Part shown: positions 27,234-36,351 of the stretch, piece after piece | Layout: every line of letters begins with the position of its first letter | How positions within the stretch are numbered: the first letter of the stretch is position 1 | Assembly: GCF_018326005.1 (NCBI RefSeq) | Contig: NZ_AP021903.1 | Span: 4,311,501-4,375,500, forward strand | Direction of reading: 5' to 3' | DNA length: 64,000 bases | From: Pseudomonas sp. Seg1 | GTDB lineage: Bacteria > Pseudomonadota > Gammaproteobacteria > Pseudomonadales > Pseudomonadaceae | Translations under genes and position numbers: made by a program | The notes under the pieces: model-generated | What the model was told of the DNA's origin: nothing | Databases searched by the model: none | Seen by the model: only the letters and a program-made list of their open reading frames with translations

Positions 27234-28256
27234 ATGCAAGCAATGATGCGTTTGACCCTGGCCGGTGCAGCCCTGCTCTCTTCTACCGCGTGGGCGGCCG
27301 AGGCACCGATCCAGCCGAAAGTCGTGCTGATCACCATGTTCGCCCCCGAGGCGCAAAACTGGATCGACCGCTTGGAGCTGAAGCAGGAAATCCGCGTACC
27401 GGGGCTGTCCGCCGAGTACCCGTCCATTCGCTGCAACACGCAGCAGGTATGCCTGCTGACCACCGGCATGGGCCAGACCAACGCTGCCGCCTCGACCCTG
27501 GCATTGGCTTTGTCGCCGAAATTCGACCTGCGCAAAAGCTACTTCCTGATCGCGGGTATCGCCGGGATCAGCCCGAAGCACGGGACCATCGGCACCGCTG
27601 CGTGGGCGCATTATCTGGTGGAGTTCGGCACACAATGGGAGCTGGATTCCCGTGACGCGCCGTCGAGTTGGCCGACCGGATACCTGGGCATCAACACCAA
27701 AGGCCCCAACGAAAAACCGCCGCTCGACTACAAGACCGAAGTCTTCGAACTCAACCCGAGTTTGCAGGCCAAGGCCTTCGCCCTGAGCCACAAGGTCAAA
27801 CTGAGCGAGAGCAAGGAATCGGCGGCGTGGCGCCTGAAATACCCGTCAGCGCCAGCCAACCAGCCACCGATGGTCACCCGCTGCGACACATTGGCTGGCA
27901 ACACCTGGTTCTCCGGCACACGCCTGAGCGAACGGGCCGAAGTCTGGACCCGACTGCTCACCGACAACAAGGGTGAATACTGCACGACCCAACAGGAAGA
28001 CAACTCGACATACGAAGCGCTGTTACGCGCCAGTCGTGAAGGCCTGGTCGACGTGCAACGCCTCGCTGTGGTGCGCGCCGGTTCCGATTTCGACCGTCCT
28101 GAACCGGACGGCAGCGAAGTCGATAATTTGCTCAAGTACGCCGATCAGGGCGGTTTTGTGCCGGCGCTGGAAAACCTCTATCGCACGGGTAATCCGCTGG
28201 TGCAGGACATCCTCAAGAACTGGTCGGCGTGGGAAAACGGCGTTCCCGCCTCTTAA
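27234..28256 (+). CDS. Purine nucleoside permease (NUP family), periplasmic
   Basis: 340 residues with a clear signal peptide (residues 1-21, ending AWAAE). Conserved family stretches include KVVLITMFAPEAQNW, LLTTGMGQTNAAAS and YFLIAGIAGISPKHGTIGTAAW, the last two resembling the nucleoside phosphorylase fold to which NUP proteins are related. Fungal NUP was described as a purine nucleoside transporter; in bacteria the exported protein may bind or process nucleosides in the periplasm. An AAGGAG site lies 6 bases before the ATG. It is co-transcribed with the Tsx-like gene. Confidence 0.85.
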   Translation: MQAMMRLTLAGAALLSSTAWAAEAPIQPKVVLITMFAPEAQNWIDRLELKQEIRVPGLSAEYPSIRCNTQQVCLLTTGMGQTNAAASTLALALSPKFDLRKSYFLIAGIAGISPKHGTIGTAAWAHYLVEFGTQWELDSRDAPSSWPTGYLGINTKGPNEKPPLDYKTEVFELNPSLQAKAFALSHKVKLSESKESAAWRLKYPSAPANQPPMVTRCDTLAGNTWFSGTRLSERAEVWTRLLTDNKGEYCTTQQEDNSTYEALLRASREGLVDVQRLAVVRAGSDFDRPEPDGSEVDNLLKYADQGGFVPALENLYRTGNPLVQDILKNWSAWENGVPAS

Positions 28257-28270
28257 GAACAACGCGGATC

Positions 28271-28364
28271 CCTGTGGGAGCTGGCTTGCCAGCGATGGCG
28301 GTGGATCAGGCGCGGAGGAGATTGCCTGAATTGACGCTATCGCTGGCAAGCCAGCTCCCACAGG
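28271..28364. repeat. REP pair (BIME-like inverted repeat)
   Basis: CCTGTGGGAGCTGGCTTGCC and its reverse complement about 50 bp apart, between converging genes. Confidence 0.9.
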
Positions 28365-28393
28365 TTGCGGGGTGTTGAGGAGATTAAGGTGTA

Positions 28394-29350
28394 TCAGGGA
28401 ATGAGTATGATCTTGTCACCGCAGCCCTGATTCACATCGGCATAGCGCTGTAAGCCTTCGGCCAGCGGGGCTTCGACCAGGCCTTGCGGCAACGGCAGCA
28501 GGCCTTCATCGAAGAATCGCCCGAACTGTTCCAGCATCGCTGCACAGGCTTCGACGCCGTAGAGCAGCGAATTGATCCCGACCACCGAACCGCCCTTGCG
28601 GTACAGCGCCAGTGCCGGCAACTGCACTTGGCCATCCACCGGCGCAGCGATGATGGCGATGCGACCGAATGTGGCCAATGCCGCCACCGAGGCCGGCAAC
28701 CAGAAACCGGTAGTGTCGAAGATCACATCCGCACCGCCGCGATATACCGCGTTGACCTGCGCGCCGAGGTCTTCGGGTTTATCCAGTTGAATCGTCTGAT
28801 AACCCTGCGCCTGCAAGTCTTTGACTTGCTCGGGCCGGCGCGCCGCTGCCAGCAACTGCGCGCCGCGCACTTTGGCCAGCGCCAAGGCTGCCGTGGCCAC
28901 TGCACCGCCACCGATCACCAGCAAGCGGGTTTCAGCGGTTACCAGACTACGCTCCAGCGCATCCCACGCCGTGGTGTACGGCACGCCGAGGCTGGCGGCC
29001 TGGGTGAAACTCAGGTGCGACGGCTTGTGGGCCACGCCGTTGGCCGGCAGTTTGACGAATTGCGCATGGGAGCCGTCGGCGAAAAAGCCCAACTCACGCC
29101 CGGTGCCCCAGACTTCCTGGCCGATCAAGGCCCGCGGACCTTCGACCACGACACCGGCGAAATCGCGACCGGGAATCCGCGGCAACGTGGTGTAGGGGAA
29201 ACGCCCGAGTACGTTTTTCACGTCGCTGGGGTTCAGGCCCGCCGCCTTGATCTGCACCAGCACCTCATCGGCGCCCGGCACCGGCGTTGGCACCTCGACG
29301 TAACGCAGGGAAGACAAGTCGCCGGTTTTATCGAATTGCAGTGCTTTCAT
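28394..29350 (-). CDS. Zinc-independent MDR-family alcohol dehydrogenase / quinone oxidoreductase
   Basis: 318 residues from the ATG at 29350; the open frame continues upstream through the XapX gene but only this start fits the family. GroES-like domain with EVLVQIKAAGLNPSDVKNVLG and IPGRDFAGVV; Rossmann domain with LLVIGGGAVATAALALAK, which binds NADP(H). No structural or catalytic zinc cysteines are seen, as in quinone oxidoreductases and enoyl reductases. The substrate is unknown. It lies 31 bases after the XapX gene and both are probably transcribed together, downstream of an AraC gene in the same direction. Confidence 0.85.
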   Translation of the reverse strand: MKALQFDKTGDLSSLRYVEVPTPVPGADEVLVQIKAAGLNPSDVKNVLGRFPYTTLPRIPGRDFAGVVVEGPRALIGQEVWGTGRELGFFADGSHAQFVKLPANGVAHKPSHLSFTQAASLGVPYTTAWDALERSLVTAETRLLVIGGGAVATAALALAKVRGAQLLAAARRPEQVKDLQAQGYQTIQLDKPEDLGAQVNAVYRGGADVIFDTTGFWLPASVAALATFGRIAIIAAPVDGQVQLPALALYRKGGSVVGINSLLYGVEACAAMLEQFGRFFDEGLLPLPQGLVEAPLAEGLQRYADVNQGCGDKIILIP

Positions 29351-29381
29351 GGACACATCCACCGAATGGGAAAGAGGAAAC

Positions 29382-29555
29382 TCAGGACAGCCAGCCCGCG
29401 ACCAGTTGCCGGCCCACCGGCCACAATTGCTCACCTGCCAACATACCGAGCAGACCGACCAGCGCAATCGCCGGAGGGGCTGGAGAACGGAAATCCAGCG
29501 CGCCGTAGAGCAGGCCGACGCCGAGGCCGATGGCTAGAGAAATCAGGTAGTTCAT
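29382..29555 (-). CDS. XapX domain mini-protein
   Basis: 57 residues: MNYLISLAIGLGVGLLYGAL, then the family signature RSPAPPAIALVGLLGMLAGE. This is the XapX domain, a small membrane protein with two hydrophobic segments separated by the RSPAPP turn; its function is unknown. The ATG at 29555 is preceded by a GGAG site. It is a plausible two-gene unit with the oxidoreductase downstream. Confidence 0.85.
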   Translation of the reverse strand: MNYLISLAIGLGVGLLYGALDFRSPAPPAIALVGLLGMLAGEQLWPVGRQLVAGWLS

Positions 29556-29664
29556 GGGAGAACTCCGCCGCGTGAAGGGAATGGGCAGAGTCTAGGGAAT
29601 CGGCCGCAAAGGCATCGGCCAAGGACTTCTGAATTTCGGCCAAATCTGCCGAAATCAGCGAAAA

Positions 29665-29758
29665 CCCTGTGGGAGCTGGCTTGCCAGCGATAGCGGTATG
29701 CCTGTCACGAAAATGCTGGATGTGCGGGCGCCATCGCTGGCAAGCCAGCTCCCACAGA
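29665..29758. repeat. REP pair (BIME-like inverted repeat)
   Basis: Inverted CCCTGTGGGAGCTGGCTTGC arms between the AraC gene and the XapX gene. Confidence 0.9.
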
Positions 29759-29786
29759 TTCGGTGCAGGTTGAGGAAATAGCGTCG

Positions 29787-30560
29787 TTACACAGTGAATT
29801 GCGAGGGGGCCACGCCCAGCTCGCGGCGGAACATGTCGCTGAAACTGCTCGGCGAATAACCCAGTTCACGGGCAATCACACTCACCGCCACGCCCTGGAT
29901 CAACTCCGCCACCGCCGTCGCCAATTGCACCTGCCGCCGCCATTCGGCGAAGCCCATGCCGAGGCTATCCTTGAACAATCGCGCCAGCGTGCGCACGCTG
30001 GCGCCGGCGTTTTCCGCGTGCTGTTCGAAGGGAATTGCCAGCGACGGTGACGCGATCACCGCCTGACAAAGATTCATCAGGCGCCGATCGGAATCATCCG
30101 GCAGCGGAATCCTCAACGGCGAACGCCTGGCGCGTTTCAACTCCAGCAACGCCAGCCCGACCAACGCCTCGTAATACGCCGGATCCCCACTGTCGCCCTG
30201 CTCCACCAACCCGACGATCAACTCGCGCAACAGCCCGCCGACCTCAATGACCTGCACCGTCTCATCCAGCGTCGCCGCCAGCGCCGGGCGCAGGTAGATA
30301 TTGCGCATCTGCAGATCCGACACCACGCGAATCCCGTGCGGCACACCCGGCGGCAACCACACCGCCCGCTGCGGTGGCACCACCAATGCCTCGTGCGGCG
30401 TTTCTACCCACATCACTCCGCTCATCGCATACAACAACTGCCCCCAGACATGCTCATGCGGCTCGATAAACAGCCCACGCGGATAGGTTCGCGCCAGCGG
30501 TTGCACGGGCACATCGGTGTCACTCAGATCGGGGGGTGCGGCGAGGGCCATGGCGAGCAT
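29787..30560 (-). CDS. AraC-family transcriptional regulator
   Basis: 257 residues. The N-terminal cupin domain has GLFIEPHEHVWGQLLYAMSG and VVPPQRAVWLPPGVPHGI, the metal-free sugar/effector-binding type common in this subfamily. The C-terminal double helix-turn-helix includes RTLARLFKDSLGMGFAEWRR and VSVIARELGYSPSSFSDMFR. Starts at 30560 or 30551 are both possible. It is followed in the same direction by the XapX-oxidoreductase unit, which may be its target; regulation of that pair is inferred from position only. Confidence 0.9.
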   Translation of the reverse strand: MLAMALAAPPDLSDTDVPVQPLARTYPRGLFIEPHEHVWGQLLYAMSGVMWVETPHEALVVPPQRAVWLPPGVPHGIRVVSDLQMRNIYLRPALAATLDETVQVIEVGGLLRELIVGLVEQGDSGDPAYYEALVGLALLELKRARRSPLRIPLPDDSDRRLMNLCQAVIASPSLAIPFEQHAENAGASVRTLARLFKDSLGMGFAEWRRQVQLATAVAELIQGVAVSVIARELGYSPSSFSDMFRRELGVAPSQFTV

Positions 30561-30696
30561 TCATTGGGGTTGGCGGAAGCGCCATGGTAACCAGTGCGCC
30601 ATTTCGTCGCCAATGGCGAAAACCGTCGGACAATCCGAGTGAATTTTCCACGCGCGCTGCGATCCTTCTATTACCACAGGGAGGAATACGGGCTTT

Positions 30697-30924
30697 ATGA
30701 ACAACGCAAAACTTTTCGTCATTGAATACACCCTTCACGGCACGCCCAAATCGTTCATTATCCGCTCGGACAAAATGGACAACGCCGAGGCGTGGCACTG
30801 GGCGAGTTGCGACGCGGGCGTGGGTCGAATCCCGCGCTTTGGCCGCGAAAAAGTGCAGAAGACCAGCAAACCGATGGCGGAAAAATTCGGCGTCGAAAAT
30901 GTTATCTGGCGACCCGCAAGCTAA
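30697..30924 (+). CDS. Small Pseudomonas protein, DUF6555-like
   Basis: 75 residues: MNNAKLFVIEYTLHGTPKSF, then a segment ending AWHWASCDAGVGRIPRFGRE. It is a short soluble protein with two N-terminal beta-strand-like stretches and a conserved W-HWASCDAG motif that I associate with the DUF6555 family found in pseudomonads. The function is unknown. A GGAGG site lies upstream, and the start region is divergent from the AraC gene. Confidence 0.75.
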   Translation: MNNAKLFVIEYTLHGTPKSFIIRSDKMDNAEAWHWASCDAGVGRIPRFGREKVQKTSKPMAEKFGVENVIWRPAS

Positions 30925-30963
30925 GCTCTGCGTGGCCATCAGGATCATTCGGGGGAGTGCACA

Positions 30964-31236
30964 ATGACCAGCATCAGCAGTCCGGCGCAACTTGAATACG
31001 GCCTGGACACGTTGTTTGGGCGCATCACCAAGAGCGCGGAGTGTCGGGTGGGTCTGGAGGCGGTCGAAGATGATCCTTATCGTTTCGCCCTGCGGGTGCC
31101 CGCACCGTTACCGGAAAACCTCGACCAGGCGAAAACCGTGGTGGTGTGGGTTGAAGGCAGGCGGCTGCAAGGTACTGTGCGGCATGCCGAGCGGCTGGAT
31201 GATGAGAGTCTGAAACTGGAAGTGGAGCCTGATTAG
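30964..31236 (+). CDS. Small hypothetical protein (90 residues)
   Basis: Starts MTSISSPAQLEYGLDTLFGR and ends LDDESLKLEVEPD; the second half (KTVVVWVEGRRLQGTVRHAE) looks like a small beta domain. No family recognised. GGGGGAG lies 7 bases before the ATG. The gene is 39 bases after the DUF6555-like gene and in the same direction, so the two may be one transcript. Its final codons form part of a terminator stem. Confidence 0.7.
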   Translation: MTSISSPAQLEYGLDTLFGRITKSAECRVGLEAVEDDPYRFALRVPAPLPENLDQAKTVVVWVEGRRLQGTVRHAERLDDESLKLEVEPD

Positions 31237-31250
31237 GCTCCACTTTTTTT
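31221..31250 (+). terminator. Terminator overlapping a stop codon
   Basis: AGTGGAGCC (31221-31229) pairs with GGCTCCACT (31236-31244) and is followed by seven T. The TAG stop of the 90-residue gene lies at the loop/stem border (31234-31236), so translation and termination signals share bases. Confidence 0.9.
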
Positions 31251-31258
31251 GCATGCCG

Positions 31259-31426
31259 TTATTTGGGATGCGCGCAATGGCAGCCTTTGCTTGAGCACTC
31301 TTCACCGCTCTTGTGGTGATGGGCGCAGGCTTCGCAGCAGTAGTGCTTGCCGTGCACGGCGTAGGAATGGTCGCCTTCCTTGATTGTGCATTTGCATCCT
31401 GGACAATCGCATTTTCTATCGGGCAT
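31259..31426 (-). CDS. Bacterial metallothionein (BmtA-like)
   Basis: 55 residues from the ATG at 31426, with AAGGAGT upstream. Ten cysteines: KCDCPGCKC at 5-13, YCCEAC at 29-34, C44, and GCHC at 48-51, plus several histidines (HYCC, CAHHH). This is the bacterial metallothionein arrangement known from SmtA and the Pseudomonas proteins, which bind zinc or cadmium in the cytoplasm. It lacks the long C-terminal tail of some P. fluorescens versions. An in-frame extension to 31471 is possible but has no ribosome site. Confidence 0.9.
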   Translation of the reverse strand: MPDRKCDCPGCKCTIKEGDHSYAVHGKHYCCEACAHHHKSGEECSSKGCHCAHPK

Positions 31427-31523
31427 GGGACAGACTCCTTGGGTGGTGGTGGTCTGGGGCTTGAAGGGCAAGCCGTAGGAACCAGTGTAGGAGTTGCCGA
31501 AGGGTGCGATCTTTTGTTTTTTT

Positions 31524-31825
31524 TGGGGGGGTTGGGGGTATATCCGTTGCTGCGGGTGTTGCTGATTTGGGTTCCGCCCTTACGGCGGGTCACTTTTGGC
31601 AAACGCCCCAAAAGTAACCAAAAGGGCTGCTCCCTGACGTACGGCACTTCGCTTAGGCTCAGTGTTCCCTCGCTACGGCGTCCATCCGAGGGCATCGCCT
31701 CCGGTTTGCTTCGCTGCACCTCCTCTCGATGTGTTTGGCTTCGCCAAACGGCGCTGCGCGCCTGCCCCGGATGAACACCTCCGCTCGGCCTGCCGATGGG
31801 CCTGAAGATCAAGAGCAGGATCAAA
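31524..31825 (+). repeat. Dispersed 300-bp repeat, family Q (copy A)
   Basis: Begins with a T/G-rich tract, then TATCCGTTGCTGCGGG, a hairpin TTCCGCCCTTACGGCGGG, the palindrome CTTTTGGCAAACGCCCCAAA, and TTTGGCTTCGCCAAA, and ends at CCTGAAGATCAAGAGC. Nearly identical to 52680-52992 and, inverted and more diverged, to 32222-32521. Frames through it are open in several directions but show no protein family. Confidence 0.85.
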
Positions 31826-31924
31826 AGCCAAAGCCAAAGCCAAAGCCAAAGCCAAAGCCAAAGCCAAAGCCAAAGCCAAAGCCAAAGCCAAAGCCAAAGC
31901 CAAAGCCAAAGCCAAAGCCAAAGC
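31826..31924. repeat. Hexanucleotide tandem repeat (CAAAGC)n
   Basis: About 16 perfect copies of CAAAGC directly joined to the end of repeat copy A. It opens false frames encoding poly-(Gln-Ser) or poly-(Lys-Pro). Confidence 0.95.
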
Positions 31925-31964
31925 AGATCAAAAGATTGCAGCCTTCGGCAGTGCCTACAAGGCG

Positions 31965-32100
31965 TGAGTACAACCGCCAGAGCTTGGTCGACTGTCAGGT
32001 CGCCATCGCTGGCAAGCCAGCTCCCACAAGGGTGGAGTACAACCGGCAGAAACAGGTCGACTGTCAGGCCGTCATCGCGAGCAGGCTCACTCCTACAATT
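31965..32100. repeat. Degenerate REP remnants
   Basis: Contains GCCATCGCTGGCAAGCCAG and GTCATCGCGAGCAGGCTCAC, single arms of two REP types, within a roughly 60-bp direct repeat (AGTACAACCG..AGA....GTCGACTGTCAGG). No gene is visible from 31472 to 32521. Confidence 0.6.
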
Positions 32101-32221
32101 GGATCGTATGCAGTCTGCCAGAGACTGGTCGGCTGTCAGGCCGCCATCGCTGTTCAAGCCACACCCCCGCACGCGGCGCATGCCGCCCCACTCAACACAA
32201 TGAGCGTTAGCTCGAGTACCG

Positions 32222-32521
32222 CTCTTGATCTTCAGCGCCCGTCGGAAGGCTGAGCGGAGGGATTGATCCGGGGTGGGAGCGCAGCGACCGTTTGGCGCAG
32301 CCAAACACATCGAGAGGAGGTGCAGCGAAGCAAACCGGAGGCGATGACCCCCGGATCAATCCCGCAGCGAAGGAACCCGAGCCACAGCGAGGGCCGTACG
32401 TCAGGGTAAAGCCTTTTTGGTTACTTTTTCGGCGTCTGGAAAAAGTGACCCGCCGTAAGGGCGGAACCCTAAGCCGCCATAACCGCAGCAACGGATATGC
32501 CCCCAAAACCCAAAACCCAAA
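32222..32521 (-). repeat. Dispersed 300-bp repeat, family Q (copy B, inverted)
   Basis: Reads on the minus strand from the G-rich tract (CCCCAAAACCCAAAACCC on plus) through CCGCCGTAAGGGCGGAA to CTTGATCTTCAGCGCC. More diverged than A and C and without a tandem tail. Confidence 0.8.
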
Positions 32522-32977
32522 TCACTCAGCAGCACGCGAACTACTGCGATACATAAAAACCAAAGCCAACCCCAAACACCCCATCGCCAAAACCCGACTA
32601 GAGGAAAGCTCAATCGCCGGATTCCCCAACCAACCAAAATTATCAATCAACATCCCCATCCCCAACTGCCCGACAATTACCGCCACCGTCGCCACAGCCG
32701 TCCCCACCACAGGCACCGCCCCCACCATCACCATCATGTACACCACCCCAAATAACGCCCCAGTCAGCTGCCACTTCGGCACATCCAACAAACTCACCGC
32801 ATGCGCCGGCTCAAAAAACAAAATTAACAACCCGGTGGTCACCGCCCCCACGACAAACGTCAACAAACTACTGCGCAACACCCCAACGCTCTCACCCAAC
32901 CGCCCATTGATCGCCGCCTGCACACTCAACACCGCGCCAGCCAACACCACCACCGCCAACAAAATAACCAGACTCAT
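32522..32977 (-). CDS. YdcZ-family (DUF606) DMT transporter half
   Basis: 151 residues from the ATG at 32977 (GTG at 32980 is also possible), preceded by GGGGGTGA. Five hydrophobic segments, beginning LVILLAVVVLAGAVLSVQAA and including the family stretch WQLTGALFGVVYMMVMVGAVP and GQLGMGMLIDNFGWLG. DUF606 proteins are short members of the drug/metabolite transporter group that act as pairs. The upstream gene is a paralogue, with its stop almost touching this start, so the two probably form a heterodimer in the inner membrane. The substrate is unknown. Confidence 0.85.
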   Translation of the reverse strand: MSLVILLAVVVLAGAVLSVQAAINGRLGESVGVLRSSLLTFVVGAVTTGLLILFFEPAHAVSLLDVPKWQLTGALFGVVYMMVMVGAVPVVGTAVATVAVIVGQLGMGMLIDNFGWLGNPAIELSSSRVLAMGCLGLALVFMYRSSSRAAE

Positions 32978-32980
32978 CAC

Positions 32981-33475
32981 TCACCCCCGCGCAATCAAAA
33001 CAAGTGCCGCCACAATCAACGCCAACGCCAGCCACCGCTCAGCATTGACCTTCTTGCGCGTCGCGCCGAACCAGCCGAAATGGTCAATCAACACACTCTT
33101 GCCAACCTGCCCGGAAAGAATCGCGATCATCGTCATCGCAATGCCGATATGCGGCGTCGCCAACGTCAGCACCACCACATACATCGGCCCGAGAAACCCA
33201 CCGATCAACTGCCAACGCGGCAGATCAGTCAGTGCCGGGCCTTTTTGCGGGCCAGCGAACAACAACAGCAAAAACAGAATCGCCGAACCGACCCCAAAGA
33301 TGCTCAAGGTCGCCCACAGATGCCCGACCTGCACACCCAACGGCCCGAGCAACCCCGCCTCAACCGACAAGCCCATGCCCGCCAGAATCACCAGCGGCAG
33401 CAACAACAGGCGCAATCCCGATTTCGAAACCGGTGCGCTGACACTCACCTCATCCAACGTCTGCATAAACAACAT
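32981..33475 (-). CDS. YdcZ-family (DUF606) DMT transporter half
   Basis: 164 residues from the ATG at 33475 (33466 also possible). Same fold as the downstream partner: LLLLPLVILAGMGLSVEAGL, WQLIGGFLGPMYVVVLTLATP, GQVGKSVLIDHFGWFG. It is the first gene of the pair. The LysR gene starts 105 bases away on the other strand, the classic arrangement of a regulator and its target. Confidence 0.85.
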   Translation of the reverse strand: MLFMQTLDEVSVSAPVSKSGLRLLLLPLVILAGMGLSVEAGLLGPLGVQVGHLWATLSIFGVGSAILFLLLLFAGPQKGPALTDLPRWQLIGGFLGPMYVVVLTLATPHIGIAMTMIAILSGQVGKSVLIDHFGWFGATRKKVNAERWLALALIVAALVLIARG

Positions 33476-33579
33476 TCCACTCAAGTAAACGATGGCGCGG
33501 ATTATCGACTGGCGCAGCTGTGCGATAAATGGGAGCATCCGGACAACACTTTTGCGCAACTTGCACAGCAGGATGGTTA

Positions 33580-34515
33580 ATGCACGGGCTCAACGAACTC
33601 GGATTCAAGGCACTCAGGCTGTTTGTGGCGGTGCTCGACCACGGCAGCTTTTCCGAAGTCGCCCGCCGCGAAGGTGTCGCGCCATCCTCGATTTCCCGGC
33701 AGATCCAGTTGATGGAGCAGGCGCTGAACCAGCAATTGCTCTACCGCCACACCCGCGCCGTGACGCCCACCGAAGCCGGGCGCATGCTCGGTCACCATGC
33801 GCGGCTGGTGCTGGTGCAATTGGAGGAAGCCGAACAGGCGTTGCAGGAACAGCAAAGCGAACCTACGGGGCTCGTACGCATCAACGCGCCGGTGGTGTTC
33901 GGTCAACGGCATCTGACGCCATGGCTGGGCAAGCTGTGCGCTCGTTATCCGAAGCTGCAACTGGATATTCAGCAGACCGACCATTACGTCGATCCGCTAC
34001 AGGAAGGCGCGGATCTGCTGTTTCGCATCGGCCCGTTGCACGATTCGAGCATGCAGGCGCGGATCCTGGCGCCGCACCGCTTCCAGGTCGCGGCAAGCCC
34101 GGCGTACCTGAAACGTCACGGCACGCCGCAACACCCCGCAGAGCTGGCGCAGCACCAATGCCTGGCCTACAAAGGTGCGACCGGCCAGCAGCGCTGGTTT
34201 TTCCGTCGGGGTCAGGAAGACTGGACGCCGTATTCGGTGCGAGGCCCGATCACCGGCAACCACGCCGACACCCTCACCCAAGCCGCCGAGCAAGGCCTGG
34301 GGCTGGTGATGTTTCCGTCGTGGCTGATTGGTGAGGCGGTGCGCGAAGGCACGCTAGTGCCGGTGCTGGGGGACTATCAGGTATCGAACAGTCTGGAGCC
34401 ACAGCAGATTGCGGTGTTGTGGCCGGGGAGCCGGCGGTTGTCGGTGAAGGTAAGGACGGTGATTGATTTCTTTATCGAATGCTTTGGCGAAGTGCCTTAC
34501 TGGGACAGACCGTAA
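33580..34515 (+). CDS. LysR-family transcriptional regulator
   Basis: 311 residues from the ATG at 33580 with AGGA 6-8 bases upstream; the frame is open further upstream. Winged helix-turn-helix at about 7-65 (FKALRLFVAVLDHGSFSEVA, PSSISRQIQLMEQALNQQLL, RHTRAVTPTEAGRML). The rest is the periplasmic-binding-protein-like effector domain. It is divergent from the YdcZ pair and probably controls it; the inducer is unknown. Confidence 0.93.
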   Translation: MHGLNELGFKALRLFVAVLDHGSFSEVARREGVAPSSISRQIQLMEQALNQQLLYRHTRAVTPTEAGRMLGHHARLVLVQLEEAEQALQEQQSEPTGLVRINAPVVFGQRHLTPWLGKLCARYPKLQLDIQQTDHYVDPLQEGADLLFRIGPLHDSSMQARILAPHRFQVAASPAYLKRHGTPQHPAELAQHQCLAYKGATGQQRWFFRRGQEDWTPYSVRGPITGNHADTLTQAAEQGLGLVMFPSWLIGEAVREGTLVPVLGDYQVSNSLEPQQIAVLWPGSRRLSVKVRTVIDFFIECFGEVPYWDRP

Positions 34516-34576
34516 TGGATCGAGCGCAACAATCACCGCAGCTCCCACAGGGGTTTTGTGAAGGCGACAAATCGCG

Positions 34577-36259
34577 TCAGATCCGGAACTGCCCGACCAG
34601 TTTGCCAAGGCGCTGACCCAATTCTGCCAGGCTACGCGACGTCTGCGCGCCCTGTTGCGTCTCATCCGCCACGCTGTCCACCGCCACCGCAATCTGATGC
34701 ACGCTGCGGTTGATCTCTTCGGCCACCGCCGTCTGCTCTTCCGCCGCGCTGGCAATCTGCGCGTTCATCGAGTTGATCGTCGCAATCAATTCCGCCATCG
34801 CATCCAGCGACGCCCCTGCCTGATTGGCCTGCGCCGACGTCCCGTCACCCGCCTCACTGGACCGACGCATCGCCTCGACCGCTGACTGCGTGCCCGCCTG
34901 CAAGCGATCGATCATCCCCTGAATTTCCTGAGTGCTGATCTGCGTGCGACTGGCCAGCGCTCGCACCTCATCGGCCACCACGGCAAACCCGCGCCCGGCT
35001 TCACCGGCCCGTGCCGCTTCGATCGCCGCGTTCAGTGCCAGCAGATTGGTCTGCTCGGCAATCGAACGAATCACCCCGAGCACGCCGACAATCGAGCTGA
35101 CGTCCTGCTGCAAACTGTCCAGCGACACACCGCTGCTGCGGATGTCATCGACCAGCGCATGAATCTGTTTGATGCTGCCGGCCACCACACGTTTCGCGCT
35201 CTGCCCTTCTTCATCGGTCTGCTGGGCAGCGACGGCGGCGTTCTGCGCGCTCTTGGCGACTTCCTGGGCGGCGGCGGACATTTCGTTGATCGCCGTGGCC
35301 ACCTGATCGGTCTCGTGGCGTTGACGCTCCATGGCCTGATCCGAACGCTGGGCCTGATCCGACACCTGCGTCACCAACCCGGTCAGTTGCGTGGTCATCT
35401 CGGTGATCTGCCGCACCAGACCGTGAATCTTGTCGACGAAACGGTTGAACGAGCCGGCCAGTTCGCCGAGTTCGTCCTGGCTGGTGATGTTCAGACGCCG
35501 GGTCAGATCGCCCTCGCCTGCTGCGATGTCATCGAGGTTGGCTTTCATCAGGGTCAGTGGACGCAGGATGGTATTGGCCAGCAGCATGCCCGCCGCCGCA
35601 ATCACCAACAACACCACCACGGCCACACCGACGATGCTCAGCACCACGCCTTGCATGCGTTCCTGTACCTGCGCTTCCACCAGCGCGACTTGCGCTTCGA
35701 TGCCGTCGAGATTCACCGACGTACCGACAGCCATGTCCCACTTCGCCAGGTATTCGGTGTAACCGAGTTTCGGCACCAGCACCTGCGCGTTGCCCGGCAA
35801 CGGCGAGCTGTATTGCAGATAGTGAGTGCCGTCCTTGGCCACGCTGACCAGACCGCGATTGACGTAGACGCCGTTCGGGTCGCGGTTGTCCTTGAAGCTT
35901 TTGCCCACGCCTTCAGGGTCATTGGCCTTGAACAGGCGCACGGTCTCGGAGTCGTAGCCGAAGAAGTAGCCGTCCTTGCCATAGCGAATGCCCGAGAGCA
36001 GTTTGATCGCTTGCGCACGCGCCTCGGCGTCGCCGGGGGCGGCGGCATCGTAAAGTGGTTTGATCGTGGTCATGGCCACGGCGACGTAACTTTGCAGCGT
36101 GGCTTTGGCGTCGCCGAGCAGGCGTTCGCGGGTCTGTTCGACCTCTTTGTGCGCCTGTTCCTGGAGGATGAACAGCGTGGTCAGGCTGATGACCAGCGCG
36201 AAGAGCAATACCGGGAGGACGGCAAGGGACAGGACTTTGGCCTTGAGACTCAAGCGCAT
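34577..36259 (-). CDS. Methyl-accepting chemotaxis protein with sCache sensor
   Basis: 560 residues. Transmembrane helix at about 10-31, a periplasmic single-Cache domain ([30 protein letters not shown]), a second helix at about 205-228, a HAMP domain ([20 protein letters not shown]), then the cytoplasmic signalling helices with the hairpin tip [19 protein letters not shown]. It passes ligand signals to CheA/CheW. sCache receptors often sense small organic acids or quaternary amines; the ligand here is not readable. It is a single gene; the next gene upstream on the same strand is separated by a REP pair. Confidence 0.93.
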   Translation of the reverse strand: MRLSLKAKVLSLAVLPVLLFALVISLTTLFILQEQAHKEVEQTRERLLGDAKATLQSYVAVAMTTIKPLYDAAAPGDAEARAQAIKLLSGIRYGKDGYFFGYDSETVRLFKANDPEGVGKSFKDNRDPNGVYVNRGLVSVAKDGTHYLQYSSPLPGNAQVLVPKLGYTEYLAKWDMAVGTSVNLDGIEAQVALVEAQVQERMQGVVLSIVGVAVVVLLVIAAAGMLLANTILRPLTLMKANLDDIAAGEGDLTRRLNITSQDELGELAGSFNRFVDKIHGLVRQITEMTTQLTGLVTQVSDQAQRSDQAMERQRHETDQVATAINEMSAAAQEVAKSAQNAAVAAQQTDEEGQSAKRVVAGSIKQIHALVDDIRSSGVSLDSLQQDVSSIVGVLGVIRSIAEQTNLLALNAAIEAARAGEAGRGFAVVADEVRALASRTQISTQEIQGMIDRLQAGTQSAVEAMRRSSEAGDGTSAQANQAGASLDAMAELIATINSMNAQIASAAEEQTAVAEEINRSVHQIAVAVDSVADETQQGAQTSRSLAELGQRLGKLVGQFRI

Positions 36260-36351
36260 TTCGGGGGGCTCACTCTTTTGGTTTTATTGGCGTGGTTAAA
36301 GGCTTTAACGGCACACCAAAGCAAAAGTTGAGTCGAGCGGGCACCTCATGA

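Noticed and set aside
31826..31924. Possible CRISPR array.
   Set aside because: Units of 6 bp are directly joined with no spacers, and no cas gene is near.
31796..32203. Plus-strand frames with long Gln-Ser or Lys-Pro runs.
   Set aside because: They come from the CAAAGC tandem array and have no ribosome site or conserved part.
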